Assembly (NCBI GenBank): GCA_015711895.1
Contig: MU158584.1
Coordinates: 5,896-31,589, forward strand
DNA from: Candidatus Solincola tengchongensis
Lineage (GTDB): Bacteria; Actinomycetota; Geothermincolia; Geothermincolales; RBG-13-55-18
Reading direction: 5' to 3'
DNA length: 25,694 nucleotides
In this document: positions 14,286 to 22,059 of the stretch, in pieces
Layout: every line of letters begins with the position of its first letter
Numbering within the stretch: position 1 is the stretch's first letter
The notes under the pieces: model-generated
What the model was told of the DNA's origin: nothing
Database searches by the model: none
Seen by the model: only the letters and a program-made list of their open reading frames with translations
Program-made: the position numbers and the translations under genes

Positions 14286-14745
14286 GATGGATGGTCGCCT
14301 CCTCAGGGAGCCGGAAATCCACCTCCTCCACCCGGAAGAGCTCCTCGACAGGCGCTTCCAGGAGTTTACGCAGGAACCTTGCCCTCCTCTCCGAGGGTTC
14401 CTCCCCGGACGGCGGCGGCAGGGCATCCGCTCTCAGGCTCACCCTGACCCCCTTGCCGGGGCGGCTCCGGGAAGCGAAGATGAAGACCTGTTTCCCGTGA
14501 TCCCGGAAGACCAGGTTCCCTTTGCCGAAGGTACATCCTGCCAGGTACTGCACGGCATCCACGCTGCAGGAGTCGTTCTCAACAACGCATACCAGTTCCT
14601 CGTCCCGGGACCGGTCCAGGCCCATTCTCTCCAGGGCAGCCCGGGTAGCCCGATACCCCAGGGCCAGACCCGGGCAGAGGTGACCGTGGAACCGGGCCGT
14701 CTCCTGCAGATCCTCCGGAACGCTCACGTCATCCGGCAAATCCAT
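14179..14745 (-). CDS. FmdE family protein (formylmethanofuran dehydrogenase subunit E-like) with C-terminal zinc ribbon
   Basis: 188 residues from the ATG at 14745, nine bases after GGAG; a GTG two codons upstream is the alternative. The N-terminal FmdE domain shows 'ARFHGHLCPGLALGYRATRAAL', with the conserved H-G-H-L-C-P-G. 'CVVENDSCSVDAVQYLAGCTFGKGNL' follows, with the further conserved cysteines, and then 'RDHGKQVFIFA'. The C-terminus is a treble-clef-type zinc ribbon, C-E-R-C ... C-I-P-C, ending in AESLRG. Such proteins occur in anaerobes without the rest of formylmethanofuran dehydrogenase and probably bind metal or a molybdenum/tungsten-related cofactor. Their exact role is unknown. 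The ribbon lies in the 110-bp tandem duplication; the gene stops inside the upstream copy and is not interrupted. Confidence 0.9.
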   Translation of the reverse strand: MDLPDDVSVPEDLQETARFHGHLCPGLALGYRATRAALERMGLDRSRDEELVCVVENDSCSVDAVQYLAGCTFGKGNLVFRDHGKQVFIFASRSRPGKGVRVSLRADALPPPSGEEPSERRARFLRKLLEAPVEELFRVEEVDFRLPEEATIHPSVPCERCGEPTMQTRLVEVEGKRLCIPCAESLRG

Positions 14746-15185
14746 TCCCACCAGCTCCTCGACAAATCCGGCGGCCTCGCACTACTTGAACGCCGGCCGC
14801 GACACTCATTACACCCAGGCGGGATCGTCCTCGCCTGACATTCCTCGAGGGGGTCAGAGCCGCATTACATTCGAAAGGCCCGACGGCTCCAGGATTTCCG
14901 TCAAACTCCCCTCTTCCGGCATTTCCTCTTCCGGCATTTACTCCCGGGGGGGTCCACAATGAACGTCACCGCCTCTTGAAACCTCCTCAATGGGATCGGA
15001 CGATCGATCTCCCTGAGGGAACGATCCCCGTTCTATCCCGTATCTGCCGCCGGCACCAACGGCAACCGCATCCTCACCAGGGATGCACCGCATCCTATCC
15101 ATGTTCTCAACGGTTAACTCGCACCCGTCCGTGGACATCATCCTCTCTGTAGATGCTATCCTAGCGAGCAAGATGGAACCTTGAT
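14746..15185. other. Intergenic region between two minus-strand genes
   Basis: No gene with protein-like composition. It contains a 15-bp tandem repeat at 14910-14939 and a 6-bp inverted repeat GCGGCC/GGCCGC around 14770-14800. No clear promoter is found for fmdE. Confidence 0.45.
14910..14939. repeat. 15-bp tandem repeat, two exact copies
   Basis: CCTCTTCCGGCATTT at 14910-14924 and again at 14925-14939. Confidence 0.85.
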
Positions 15186-16196
15186 TCAGAGCAGCCTCAG
15201 CCTGGCCGCCGCCTTGAGCGGCCAGATGAGGGCGTTTTTCATCAGGCGCGGCGAAGCGTGCATGACCTTCTCCACCTCCACCAGCTCCACCACGTTACCG
15301 TCGGGATCCTTCAGGTAGGCGAAAGAACCGATGGTCCCCGAACCCATGTCCACGCGTGTGGGAGGATGGTATAGCTCCGCGCCCCTTGCCAGTATCCGGT
15401 TGACGGTCTCCGGCAGGTCTATGACGTCGAAGGCCATCTCCATGAGGCCGATGTCCCCCCACCTCCGTCCCTCGTAGATCACCCTCCCGCGGTACTTCGG
15501 TGTGTGCACCAGCTTGACCACCGCGCTCTCCAGGAGGGGCAGGGCGCACTCGCCCTCCGGCCGGTGCCTGAGCACCACCATCTCCGTCTCCTTGCCGCCG
15601 GTGACCGGCTCCATCTCCGGAAGCGAGCCCGAGAACTCGAAGAGTGTCTCCTCGAACCCCAGCACCCGGCGGTAGAAAGAGAGGGATTCCGCCATGTCCC
15701 TAACCCCTATGGCCACGTGCCGCACCCCTCCCACCTCGGGCCTTCGGCCTCCCTCCTCTTCCACGAGCTGGATGAGGAGGCCGTCCGGGTCCCTGAGATA
15801 GGCGTACTTCTCGACCTTCCCTCCACCCCAATCCATCACCCTCACCGGGGTGAGGAAATCCGCGCCCTTCCTCTTGAGGTCCAGGTAGAGGTCGTCCAGG
15901 CGGAAGGCCTTGAGCCCCAACTCCAGGTAACCGATATCCCCCCATTCCACCGGCTGAGGCGGATCCTGCGGCTTTGTGGAAGTGTGCTCGATGAGCTCGA
16001 TGGCCGCCCCGCCCCTCACGTTCATGGCCATGAGGGCCCTCATCTCCACCACCGCCCCGATGATGGGGGCCATCTCCTCAAGGTAGCTGGTCTTGTCGCT
16101 GAGCTTCACGCGGAAGCCCATGAGGTTACGGTAAAAACGGTAGGTCCGCTCGGTGTCGTGCACGCCCATACCCACGTGCTGGAAAGCGGTGATCAT
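15186..16196 (-). CDS. Double VOC (glyoxalase/bleomycin-resistance/dioxygenase) domain protein
   Basis: 336 residues; the ATG at 16196 has AAGGAGAGG about seven bases upstream. Two vicinal-oxygen-chelate domains lie in tandem, about residues 1-150 and 160-315. Each starts with the typical strand ('FQHVGMGVHDTERTYRFYRNLMGF' region and 'VRHVAIGVRDMAESLSFYRRVLGF') and ends with a 'YLRDPDG-LLIQLVE' or 'YLKDPDGNVVELVE' strand. H7 and the first-domain E of 'AIELIE', and the second-domain H with the last E, are candidate metal ligands. Homologues include extradiol dioxygenases, glyoxalase I and methylmalonyl-CoA epimerase. The reaction cannot be assigned here. A short basic C-terminal tail follows. 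A promoter at 16253-16280 fits; the gene is divergent from the DUF2804 gene. Confidence 0.9.
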   Translation of the reverse strand: MITAFQHVGMGVHDTERTYRFYRNLMGFRVKLSDKTSYLEEMAPIIGAVVEMRALMAMNVRGGAAIELIEHTSTKPQDPPQPVEWGDIGYLELGLKAFRLDDLYLDLKRKGADFLTPVRVMDWGGGKVEKYAYLRDPDGLLIQLVEEEGGRRPEVGGVRHVAIGVRDMAESLSFYRRVLGFEETLFEFSGSLPEMEPVTGGKETEMVVLRHRPEGECALPLLESAVVKLVHTPKYRGRVIYEGRRWGDIGLMEMAFDVIDLPETVNRILARGAELYHPPTRVDMGSGTIGSFAYLKDPDGNVVELVEVEKVMHASPRLMKNALIWPLKAAARLRLL

Positions 16197-16252
16197 CGGC
16201 CATCCTCTCCTTTCCCCGGTCCGTGTCGCGGTCATCCTGCCGACCCCAATCA

Positions 16253-16280
16253 TTTATACCCACATCAAGGGACAAGTCAC
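16253..16280 (-). promoter_or_regulatory. Putative promoter of the double-VOC gene
   Basis: Minus strand -35 GTGACT (16280-16275), 16-nt spacer, -10 TATAAA (16258-16253), 57 nt before the start codon. Confidence 0.45.
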
Positions 16281-16481
16281 GCCGTCCGTGAGAGAATGGA
16301 GGCGCAGGAGGAGCGGATATACCGTAAAGAGGAAAAGGGGGCAAGCGGGAAGCGGGGGCCGTAAAGGTGCCGTTTCGGTATGATTGGGAGGGGCCAAGGA
16401 GAATCGGGTTATTGGTTTGGGGGCCTTCAGGGAGCGCCCATGACGGCGGATCGCGCAGGCATCGGATGAAGGGAGGGTGAC

Positions 16482-17540
16482 ATGGAAGGAGCGGCTCGCG
16501 AGGTGAAGGAAGCGCCGCCGCGCCTTGTGGAGGACGGCCGGGTGGTAGGTTTCGGGGTCTTCCGGGAGCCCTTCCGGGAACTAAACATCAAGGAAGCGGA
16601 CATCTTCCGCGTGAGAAACCCCCGCCTGAGGCCACTGGGCGCGCTGCGCCTCAAGGAGTGGCAGCACTTCGGGGTCATACATCCGGAACACTACTTCGGG
16701 ATGGTGATCTTTGACGCCAAGTTCATGGGCGTATCCTTCATCTACCACTACCGCCGAGGCACGGGGGAGATGCACGAGCACTCCCGCCAGGCACCGGGAG
16801 GGAGGGCCCGAGTGGCGGAATCGGTCTGGCGGGGCGAGTGCTCCTTTTCCGCCCGAGGATATTCACTGGGAGTGGAAAACCGCCTGGAGGACGGGTTCCA
16901 CGGGGTTTCACTGAGCGCCGATTCGCCGCGCAAACCGGGCATCAGGGGGGAATTCCGCATGCTCGAGGACCTCTCCCGCTTTCAACCGCTGGTGGTCGTG
17001 AGCCCCTTCGGGCCCAACCGTCCCCTGTATACCCACAAGGCGGCCTGCCCGGTGGAGGGACGGTTGACCGTCGGTGACGAGGTGATAGACCTGGATCCCG
17101 CTCGCGACGTCTGCCTGCTCGACGAACAGAAGGCCTTCTACCCCTACCGGAGCTTCTGGAGGTGGATGACCTTCGCCGGGTATGATTCCCGCGGAAGGCT
17201 ACTGGCGGCCAACCTCTGCCACAACAACATAGCCGACGACGAGCGTTACAGCGAGAACTGCTACTGGGTGAACGGCCGCCTTCACCTCACCGGGGCGGCG
17301 CGCTTCGGCTTCAGCGAAGCGGATGTCCTGGGGCCCTGGTTCATAAAGACCACCGACGGCTCGGTGGATGTGGAGTTCCGTCCCCGGGGAGAACGGGCGG
17401 AGAGGATACGCGTGGGGCCGTTACTCTCAGACTTCCACCAGCCCTTCGGGACGTTCCGGGGCAAGCTGGCCTGGGGAAGTGAGGAGTATTCTGTGGAGGA
17501 TTTATTCGGTCTCTGCGAGCACCATGTCACCCGGTATTGA
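16482..17540 (+). CDS. DUF2804 family protein
   Basis: 352 residues; the ATG is preceded by GGGAGGGTGA. The overall pattern matches DUF2804. An N-terminal segment leads into 'LRLKEWQHFGVIHPEHYFGMVIFDAKFMG', and a central 'PLVVVSPFGPNRPLYTHKAACPVEG' block follows. Then come a highly conserved 'DVCLLDEQKAFYPYRSFWRWMTF' and 'NLCHNNIADDERYSENCYWVNGRLH'. A C-terminal beta-rich half ends with 'FGTFRGKL'. Family members resemble lipocalin-like or hydroxyneurosporene-synthase (CrtC) type beta-barrels, and no biochemical activity is firmly assigned. No signal peptide, so it should be soluble. It is a single-gene unit divergent from the VOC protein gene, with a TATGAT (16379-16384) that may be its -10. 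Confidence 0.88.
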   Translation: MEGAAREVKEAPPRLVEDGRVVGFGVFREPFRELNIKEADIFRVRNPRLRPLGALRLKEWQHFGVIHPEHYFGMVIFDAKFMGVSFIYHYRRGTGEMHEHSRQAPGGRARVAESVWRGECSFSARGYSLGVENRLEDGFHGVSLSADSPRKPGIRGEFRMLEDLSRFQPLVVVSPFGPNRPLYTHKAACPVEGRLTVGDEVIDLDPARDVCLLDEQKAFYPYRSFWRWMTFAGYDSRGRLLAANLCHNNIADDERYSENCYWVNGRLHLTGAARFGFSEADVLGPWFIKTTDGSVDVEFRPRGERAERIRVGPLLSDFHQPFGTFRGKLAWGSEEYSVEDLFGLCEHHVTRY

Positions 17541-18200
17541 GGGAGTGCACCGGAAAGGAGCGCCTCCGGGTTCCTTCAGGGGGGCCTCCTTGGAGAGGTG
17601 ATGTCCGCGAGGCGAACCGGAGCGGGCTCCATGCGGAGGGGGCCTGGAGCTCCACGAGGGGAGGGACTATGCATGGGGAGGAAGCGCGGGAGCGGCACGC
17701 CTCGGAGCTCCTCAGAAGAGCTTCGCGGGAGGGATGGTCCCGAAAGCCTCCGAGGTGTTACCGATGTGCCAGCCCACACAGATCCGCGAAACGGCGAGAC
17801 ATGGCAAGGGGACAGGAAAGATAAGGCCGTATCCATCATGCGCCCCGGCATTCGAGCCCGCGAAGAGCATCCACGGCGCCGGCGGCAGGAGCGCTGGAAA
17901 AGGTCAGGGTGGCCACATATCGAAAAACCGCATGTGAATCGTCAACGGCCCGCGGGTAAGGCCGGAGGTCGAACGAGCTGTGGTGAGGGCCAAACACCTC
18001 GCCAGGATGACACCCAAAACCCCCGGTATTACCGCAGATGTAGGGGCAAAGGCATTTCCGCGCGAGAGCGGAATCGAGTGGAGCTCGGGGGCGAGAGAAT
18101 CCTCCGTGTGAGGCAGACAGGGGCAGCGGCACCGGAAAGAGCTGCTCGAGGAGCGCTAAACGGGATTCGGATAGGCGAGGGCAAGCCGGGGGTGAGGAGG
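17541..18200. other. Gene-free region, about 660 bp
   Basis: All open frames here are Arg/Gly/Ser-rich with no domain, and I regard them as non-coding. No RNA gene, promoter or clear repeat is recognised. Confidence 0.4.
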
Positions 18201-18581
18201 ATGAAATGTCCGCGTTGTGGGGCGGAGAACATCGAAGGTGCGACCTGGTGTTACCTGTGCAACCATGCCTTCAAGCCAGGTGACGCCTCGGGAACACGCG
18301 GCGTATTCCCGCCGCAGCCTCCATCACCGGACTCCATATCCACGCCCCAAGGCGGCCATATGCCACCGGTTCCGACGCCGCCCCCGCCCCCTCGACGGGC
18401 GACAGGCGGCTGGCCCTCCACCGTCAAAGTCCTCTCCGTCATCCTCGTGGTTTTGGTGCTCGTCGGTGGCATCCTCGGCGCCGCGTTTCTCCTCGTGGGC
18501 AGGAAGGCCAGCATCAAGGTGCCCACCCCCCCGGATGGGAAGCCGTGGACGAGTATCTACGGCGGGGGGCCTCCATGTTAG
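18201..18581 (+). CDS. Zinc-ribbon, single-TM protein with proline-rich linker
   Basis: 126 residues from the ATG at 18201, preceded by GGGTGAGGAGG. An N-terminal zinc-ribbon knuckle pair, C3-x2-C6-x10-C17-x2-C20 ('CPRCGAENIEGATWCYLC'), is followed by a Pro-rich disordered linker (about 35-66). One TM helix (about 75-99) and a short outside tail end in GGGPPC. This arrangement is common in actinobacterial and Firmicute membrane proteins whose extracellular domain is usually much longer. Here the outside part is only about 27 residues, so it may be truncated. The next gene starts 22 bp after its stop, so the two are probably cotranscribed. Confidence 0.75.
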   Translation: MKCPRCGAENIEGATWCYLCNHAFKPGDASGTRGVFPPQPPSPDSISTPQGGHMPPVPTPPPPPRRATGGWPSTVKVLSVILVVLVLVGGILGAAFLLVGRKASIKVPTPPDGKPWTSIYGGGPPC

Positions 18582-18603
18582 AATGGCCGCAGGAGGTGAT
18601 AAC

Positions 18604-19110
18604 ATGGAGATGCTCGTCTGCCCGGCCATGTCCGTAGATGATAAATACCGCACCCTGTATGCCGCTCTCATGGGCGTCTTCAACGACATAGCCCAGTTCG
18701 CCACCTCCAACCTCGACCGGCAGCAGTTCCAGGAACTGGTCAACGCGGCCATGCACGGCGTGGGCTGGAGCGCCGGCAAGCGCCTGGTGAAGGTCTACCG
18801 CCTGAAGCCCACGGTGGAAGACGCCATGAGGCTCCTCCTCCTACTCAACAACGAGTCCCTGGCCTACCTCCCCAAGCTGAAGCAGATATACGCGGAGTTG
18901 GACGGCGAGGTGGGGTACCTCACCATCCGCAGGGACCCCTGGTACGACTGGTACTTCAAACACCTCCCCATCAACTGCGAGGAGAGCTGCTCGCGACATG
19001 AGTTCGTCGGACTGGTCTCCCACCTCGGCGGGAACTTCAATATTGAGGTCCTGGAATCCCTGCCCCGCGGCGACGAGCGGTGCCGCTTCCGCATCACCAA
19101 AGCCAAGTGA
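18604..19110 (+). CDS. Probable ATC-hydrolase/V4R-like small protein
   Basis: 168 residues; AGGAGGTGATAAC before the ATG at 18604 fixes the start, although the frame opens 7 codons earlier. The first half is helical ('FNDIAQFATSNLDRQQFQELVNAAMHGVGW'). The C-terminal half shows the pattern of L-2-amino-thiazoline-4-carboxylate-hydrolase-like and V4R-fold proteins: 'INCEESCSRHEFVGLVSHLGGN' followed by a strand ending in R-C-R-F-R-I. The three cysteines in that segment (C-x3-C and later C) could bind a metal. This family call is by pattern and is moderate at best. It stands between the zinc-ribbon membrane protein and the MetF-like gene, with 22-bp and about 50-bp gaps, so a small operon is likely. 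Confidence 0.6.
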   Translation: MEMLVCPAMSVDDKYRTLYAALMGVFNDIAQFATSNLDRQQFQELVNAAMHGVGWSAGKRLVKVYRLKPTVEDAMRLLLLLNNESLAYLPKLKQIYAELDGEVGYLTIRRDPWYDWYFKHLPINCEESCSRHEFVGLVSHLGGNFNIEVLESLPRGDERCRFRITKAK

Positions 19111-19160
19111 GTCGAAGGCATTTGTGTCCGCGACGGGGAAGGAAGGCAGTGCCTCGGGGA

Positions 19161-20159
19161 ATGCCTCCCGGACAGGATGACGAAGCGGGAAAGGTTAGTC
19201 GCGGAGCGGATGGGACTCCGTCAAGCGTTCGTCGATCCGTCCAGTCCGGCGATTCCCCGCGAACGACGATCGCCCCTCCCGCCCCCACGCGACTGGCCGC
19301 CGCGCTGCATTCCGGCCACCTCGCGGTCACCTGCGACCTGCATCCTCCACGCGAAGCGAATTTGGATGTTTTTTCCAGAGAAGCTTTGCTCCTCTCGCCT
19401 GCCGCCGATGCCGTGTTCGTCACCGATTCCCCGGGTGCCCGCCCCCGGGTGAGCAGCCTGGCGGGGTGTATCCGGCTCAAGGAACTCGGGGTGGAACCGG
19501 TCCTCCAGCTCACTCGCATCCGCTCCAACCGCATCGCTCTGAAAAGCGAGCTCCTGGGCGCCGCCGCATGGGGGATATACAACCTCCTCCTCCTGGGAGG
19601 GGACCCCGCCCGCCTTGGCGACCATCCGGACGCCTTGGACGTATACTGCCTGGACACCGCCGGGCTCATCGCCCTGGCCGCGGGGATGCGCGAAGGAGAC
19701 GCGGGGGAAGGGAGCGGGAGCACGGGGATCCCCTTCCTCATCGGGGCCGCCGTGGACCACCGGGGAGGGAGCGCGGAGCTGGAGAGAGCGCGGTCCAAGC
19801 TGGTGGCGGGCGCGGATTTCCTGGTCACCCAGCCGGTCTTCGATGCCGAACCCTTCGCGGAATGGTGGGAGGAGGCCCGCGTTACGCTGCGGGGATGCCC
19901 TATACTGGCCGGGGTCCTGGTGCTGGGAAGCGCCCGCGCGGCGAGGTACCTCTCCAGAGGGCTTCCCGGCGTGGAGGTGCCGGAGAGCGCCGTCCGCCGC
20001 CTGGAGAGGGCTCCCGACCAGGCCCTCGAAGGAGCGGCGATGGCCGCGGAGACGGCCCTGTCCCTGCGCGACCTCCCCGGGCTGGCCGGGATACATTTCA
20101 TGAAAGCAGCTCCCGCGGAAGGGGTCCTCGCGGCCATGAGGAAAGCGGGGCTCAGATAA
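19161..20159 (+). CDS. Methylenetetrahydrofolate reductase-like (MetF family) protein
   Basis: About 332 residues if the ATG at 19161 is used. The frame is open upstream to 19080, and the first 45 residues are Ser/Arg/Pro-rich, so the true start is uncertain. The MetF TIM barrel begins at 'LAVTCDLHPPREANLD'. Key motifs are 'LQLTRIRSNRIALKSELLGAAAWGI', 'LLLLGGDPARLGDHP' (FAD/folate-binding Asp kept), 'KLVAGADFLVTQPVFD' (the TQ of the active site) and 'IHFM'. The family enzyme reduces 5,10-methylene-THF to 5-methyl-THF with FAD. At the position of the usual catalytic Glu (E-x-x-P-P) there is Asp, and the barrel is otherwise divergent. No MetV-type zinc subunit or methionine synthase is adjacent. 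Physiological folate activity is likely but unproven. Confidence 0.82.
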   Translation: MPPGQDDEAGKVSRGADGTPSSVRRSVQSGDSPRTTIAPPAPTRLAAALHSGHLAVTCDLHPPREANLDVFSREALLLSPAADAVFVTDSPGARPRVSSLAGCIRLKELGVEPVLQLTRIRSNRIALKSELLGAAAWGIYNLLLLGGDPARLGDHPDALDVYCLDTAGLIALAAGMREGDAGEGSGSTGIPFLIGAAVDHRGGSAELERARSKLVAGADFLVTQPVFDAEPFAEWWEEARVTLRGCPILAGVLVLGSARAARYLSRGLPGVEVPESAVRRLERAPDQALEGAAMAAETALSLRDLPGLAGIHFMKAAPAEGVLAAMRKAGLR

Positions 20160-20449
20160 GGAGGGATTCCGGCCCGCGGAAAACCGACACCGGGCACGAA
20201 CCGAGCCGGAGTTCGATCGCGGATAAAGAAGGCCTGGAGGCGCCGGCGCCTGTCTTCCGATGGCCATCCCCACGTTCCGGGTTGTCATCCGGCAGCCGAC
20301 TTCCCACTGGTTGAGAGGCTGCGCAATTTTCTTACAGTTTTTACCATATGGCGTGGCGTCCCCGCACGATCATCTAGCCTCAGGCCGCTCGGGGCCTCCC
20401 GGAAGCGGTGAGCGCAAGCCGCTCCTCAAGGCCCGGGGGAGGATGAGGC
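20160..20449. other. Convergent intergenic region
   Basis: No gene. It holds a perfect 14-bp palindrome AGGCGCCGGCGCCT (20238-20251) and a weak terminator candidate at 20292. Confidence 0.45.
20292..20342 (+). terminator. Possible terminator for the metF-like unit
   Basis: GCAGCC (20292-20297) pairs with GGCTGC (20317-20322), followed by GCAATTTTCTTACAGTTTTT. The loop is long (19 nt) and it lies 130 bp after the gene, so the call is weak. Confidence 0.35.
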
Positions 20450-21082
20450 TCACACGACTTCCCGGCGGAGCTCCTCCAGGTAAGCCCCGTAGAACCTGCC
20501 CTCCCGGAGCTCGCGGATGAGGTCTTCCTCTGTCTTTATCTCGCGCTCGAAGACGGTGACGCACTTCCCCACCTGCCACAGGGCGTGAGCGTCGCTCCCG
20601 CCCGTCCCCGGAATCCCCCATTCGCGCGCCAGCTCCTGCGCCTGGAGATTGCTGCGTGTCTTGTTGGCCCCGTTGTGGGTCTCCAGGGCAACGATGTGCT
20701 CTGCTATCTCGCGGGGGAAGGCGTGGCGGTGCCCGTGCTTGGGGTCCCACCCCCGGCAGGGATGGGCGGGGATGATGACCGCGCCGTCCTCCTCGGCCAT
20801 CTCCACGAGTTCCCAGAAAGTGGTAAGGTGGTACCGGGTGTCCCTCCGGAGGCCGAAGACCAGCATGTCCCCGAAATCGGTGTATATCTCCACGCCCCGG
20901 AAAATGGGGTACCCCCGGTCTCCGGCGTATTCCAGCATCTTGTTGGCGCCGCGGTGGGAATGGTGGTCGGTGATGCAGATGCCGTCGATGCCCAGCTCCT
21001 GAACCCTTTCCAGCAGCTCGTCAGGGCCCAGCTGGGAACATATGGAACCCAGGTTGGTGTGGATGTGCAGGTCTACGATCAA
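20450..21082 (-). CDS. PHP-domain metal-dependent phosphoesterase, downstream paralogue
   Basis: 210 residues from a TTG at 21082. GGAGGTAG lies five bases upstream and overlaps the stop of the preceding gene. Complete PHP metal-site motifs: D4-L-H6-I-H8, T38-D39-H40-H41, E65 in 'GVEIYTDFGD', H107 in 'IIPAHPCRG', H136 and G-S-D164-A-H166. PHP proteins hydrolyse phosphoesters with up to three metals and include histidinol-phosphatase, nucleoside-phosphatases and polymerase-associated exonucleases. The substrate is not evident. Only two bases separate it from the upstream paralogue, so both are one operon with coupled translation. C-terminal region 'TEEDLIRELREGRFYGAYL' matches the upstream copy. 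Confidence 0.92.
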   Translation of the reverse strand: MIVDLHIHTNLGSICSQLGPDELLERVQELGIDGICITDHHSHRGANKMLEYAGDRGYPIFRGVEIYTDFGDMLVFGLRRDTRYHLTTFWELVEMAEEDGAVIIPAHPCRGWDPKHGHRHAFPREIAEHIVALETHNGANKTRSNLQAQELAREWGIPGTGGSDAHALWQVGKCVTVFEREIKTEEDLIRELREGRFYGAYLEELRREVV

Positions 21083-21084
21083 GG

Positions 21085-21735
21085 CTACCTCCAGAGGCGC
21101 GAGAGCTCTATTCCCTCAACCTCGTGTGCGTAGGCCGCCCGGCACCTCCCGGCCTTCACCTCCCGCACCAGGTCCTCCTCGCTCTCTATGTCGTTCTCGA
21201 AGACGGTCAGGCAGCGCCCAAGCTGCATGAGGAAATGGGCGTCGCTCCCCCCGACGCCCGGGATCCCGTATTCCAGGGCCACCGCCTCGGCCCGGAGATT
21301 GGCCTCCTCCGTGTTGCCCCCGTTCTTGACCTCCAGAGCATCCACGCGCGCCAAGAGGAACTCCGCCCTCTCCGGCCCCAGCCTGTCGTGGAAACCGCGG
21401 TCGCTGCGGCAGGGATGAGCGGGGATGATGAGCCCGTCGGCTTCCCGCACCCAGCGGTGGAGCTCCTCGAAGGGCACCTGGAGGGGGAAGGAGGGAATCT
21501 CCAGCCCGAAGACCAGCATATCGCCGCAGTCCGTGTACACCTCCACCCCCCGCAGGACGGGAAAGCCCAGTTCCCGCCCCAGCTCCCAGGCAACTTGCGC
21601 ACCCTCCATCTCCTCGTGCTCGGTGCCGCACACGGCATCGAGCCCCAATCTGCGGGCGGCGTGGATGAGCTGGCGAGGGTCGATGTGCGAACAGGGGGAG
21701 CTGACCACGGTGTGGACGTGCAGATCTACGAGCAT
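21085..21735 (-). CDS. PHP-domain phosphoesterase, upstream paralogue with altered metal motif
   Basis: 216 residues from the ATG at 21735 (AGAGG close upstream). The in-frame extension back to 21834 lacks PHP features. It has D4-L-H-V-H8-T, E65 of 'RGVEVYTDCGD', 'IIPAHPCRSD', a 'LEVKNGGN' strand and 'GGSDAHFLMQLGRCLTVFEND'. The usual T-D-H-H motif reads T38-E39-H40-E41, so two of the metal-site positions differ from the downstream copy. It shares the same overall pattern with that copy along its full length, so the two arose by duplication. Divergence at the metal site suggests a changed metal set or substrate; this is inference. It is first in the two-gene operon. Confidence 0.9.
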   Translation of the reverse strand: MLVDLHVHTVVSSPCSHIDPRQLIHAARRLGLDAVCGTEHEEMEGAQVAWELGRELGFPVLRGVEVYTDCGDMLVFGLEIPSFPLQVPFEELHRWVREADGLIIPAHPCRSDRGFHDRLGPERAEFLLARVDALEVKNGGNTEEANLRAEAVALEYGIPGVGGSDAHFLMQLGRCLTVFENDIESEEDLVREVKAGRCRAAYAHEVEGIELSRLWR

Positions 21736-22059
21736 TACCTCTTTCGCCTCCTCCGGCCGCGTTCCGGTACGCGGCCTTGGATATTCTTTCACAGACCGGC
21801 AGGGGCTTTCAACATCCACCGTCATCCACTCCATCCCGAAGGCCCCTCATATCCCTTTCCGGATGCGGCACAGAGTTTTTCCCATAGGCCATCGACAAGT
21901 ACCGCCCCTCCGCTCCAACCTCCCGGACGGCCGCGGAGGGAGGAGGCCACAGCAGCCCCTCCCCATAACCGGAGCTCACCGCTTTCAGCCCCGCGGCATC
22001 CGCCGTTCCCCCGGCGGGCGGCTGAGCGCGGGTGAACCCGCGACCTCCCCGCGGATGCC
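21736..22059. other. Divergent intergenic region
   Basis: Nothing I can support beyond a weak minus-strand TTGAAA / GAATAT pair near 21780-21815 with an overlong spacer. No gene. Confidence 0.35.

Noticed and set aside
18217..18600. Long frame overlapping the zinc-ribbon protein, fused to the 168-aa protein
   Set aside because: The overlapped part is an out-of-frame shadow of the zinc-ribbon gene; AGGAGGTGATAAC places the real start at 18604.
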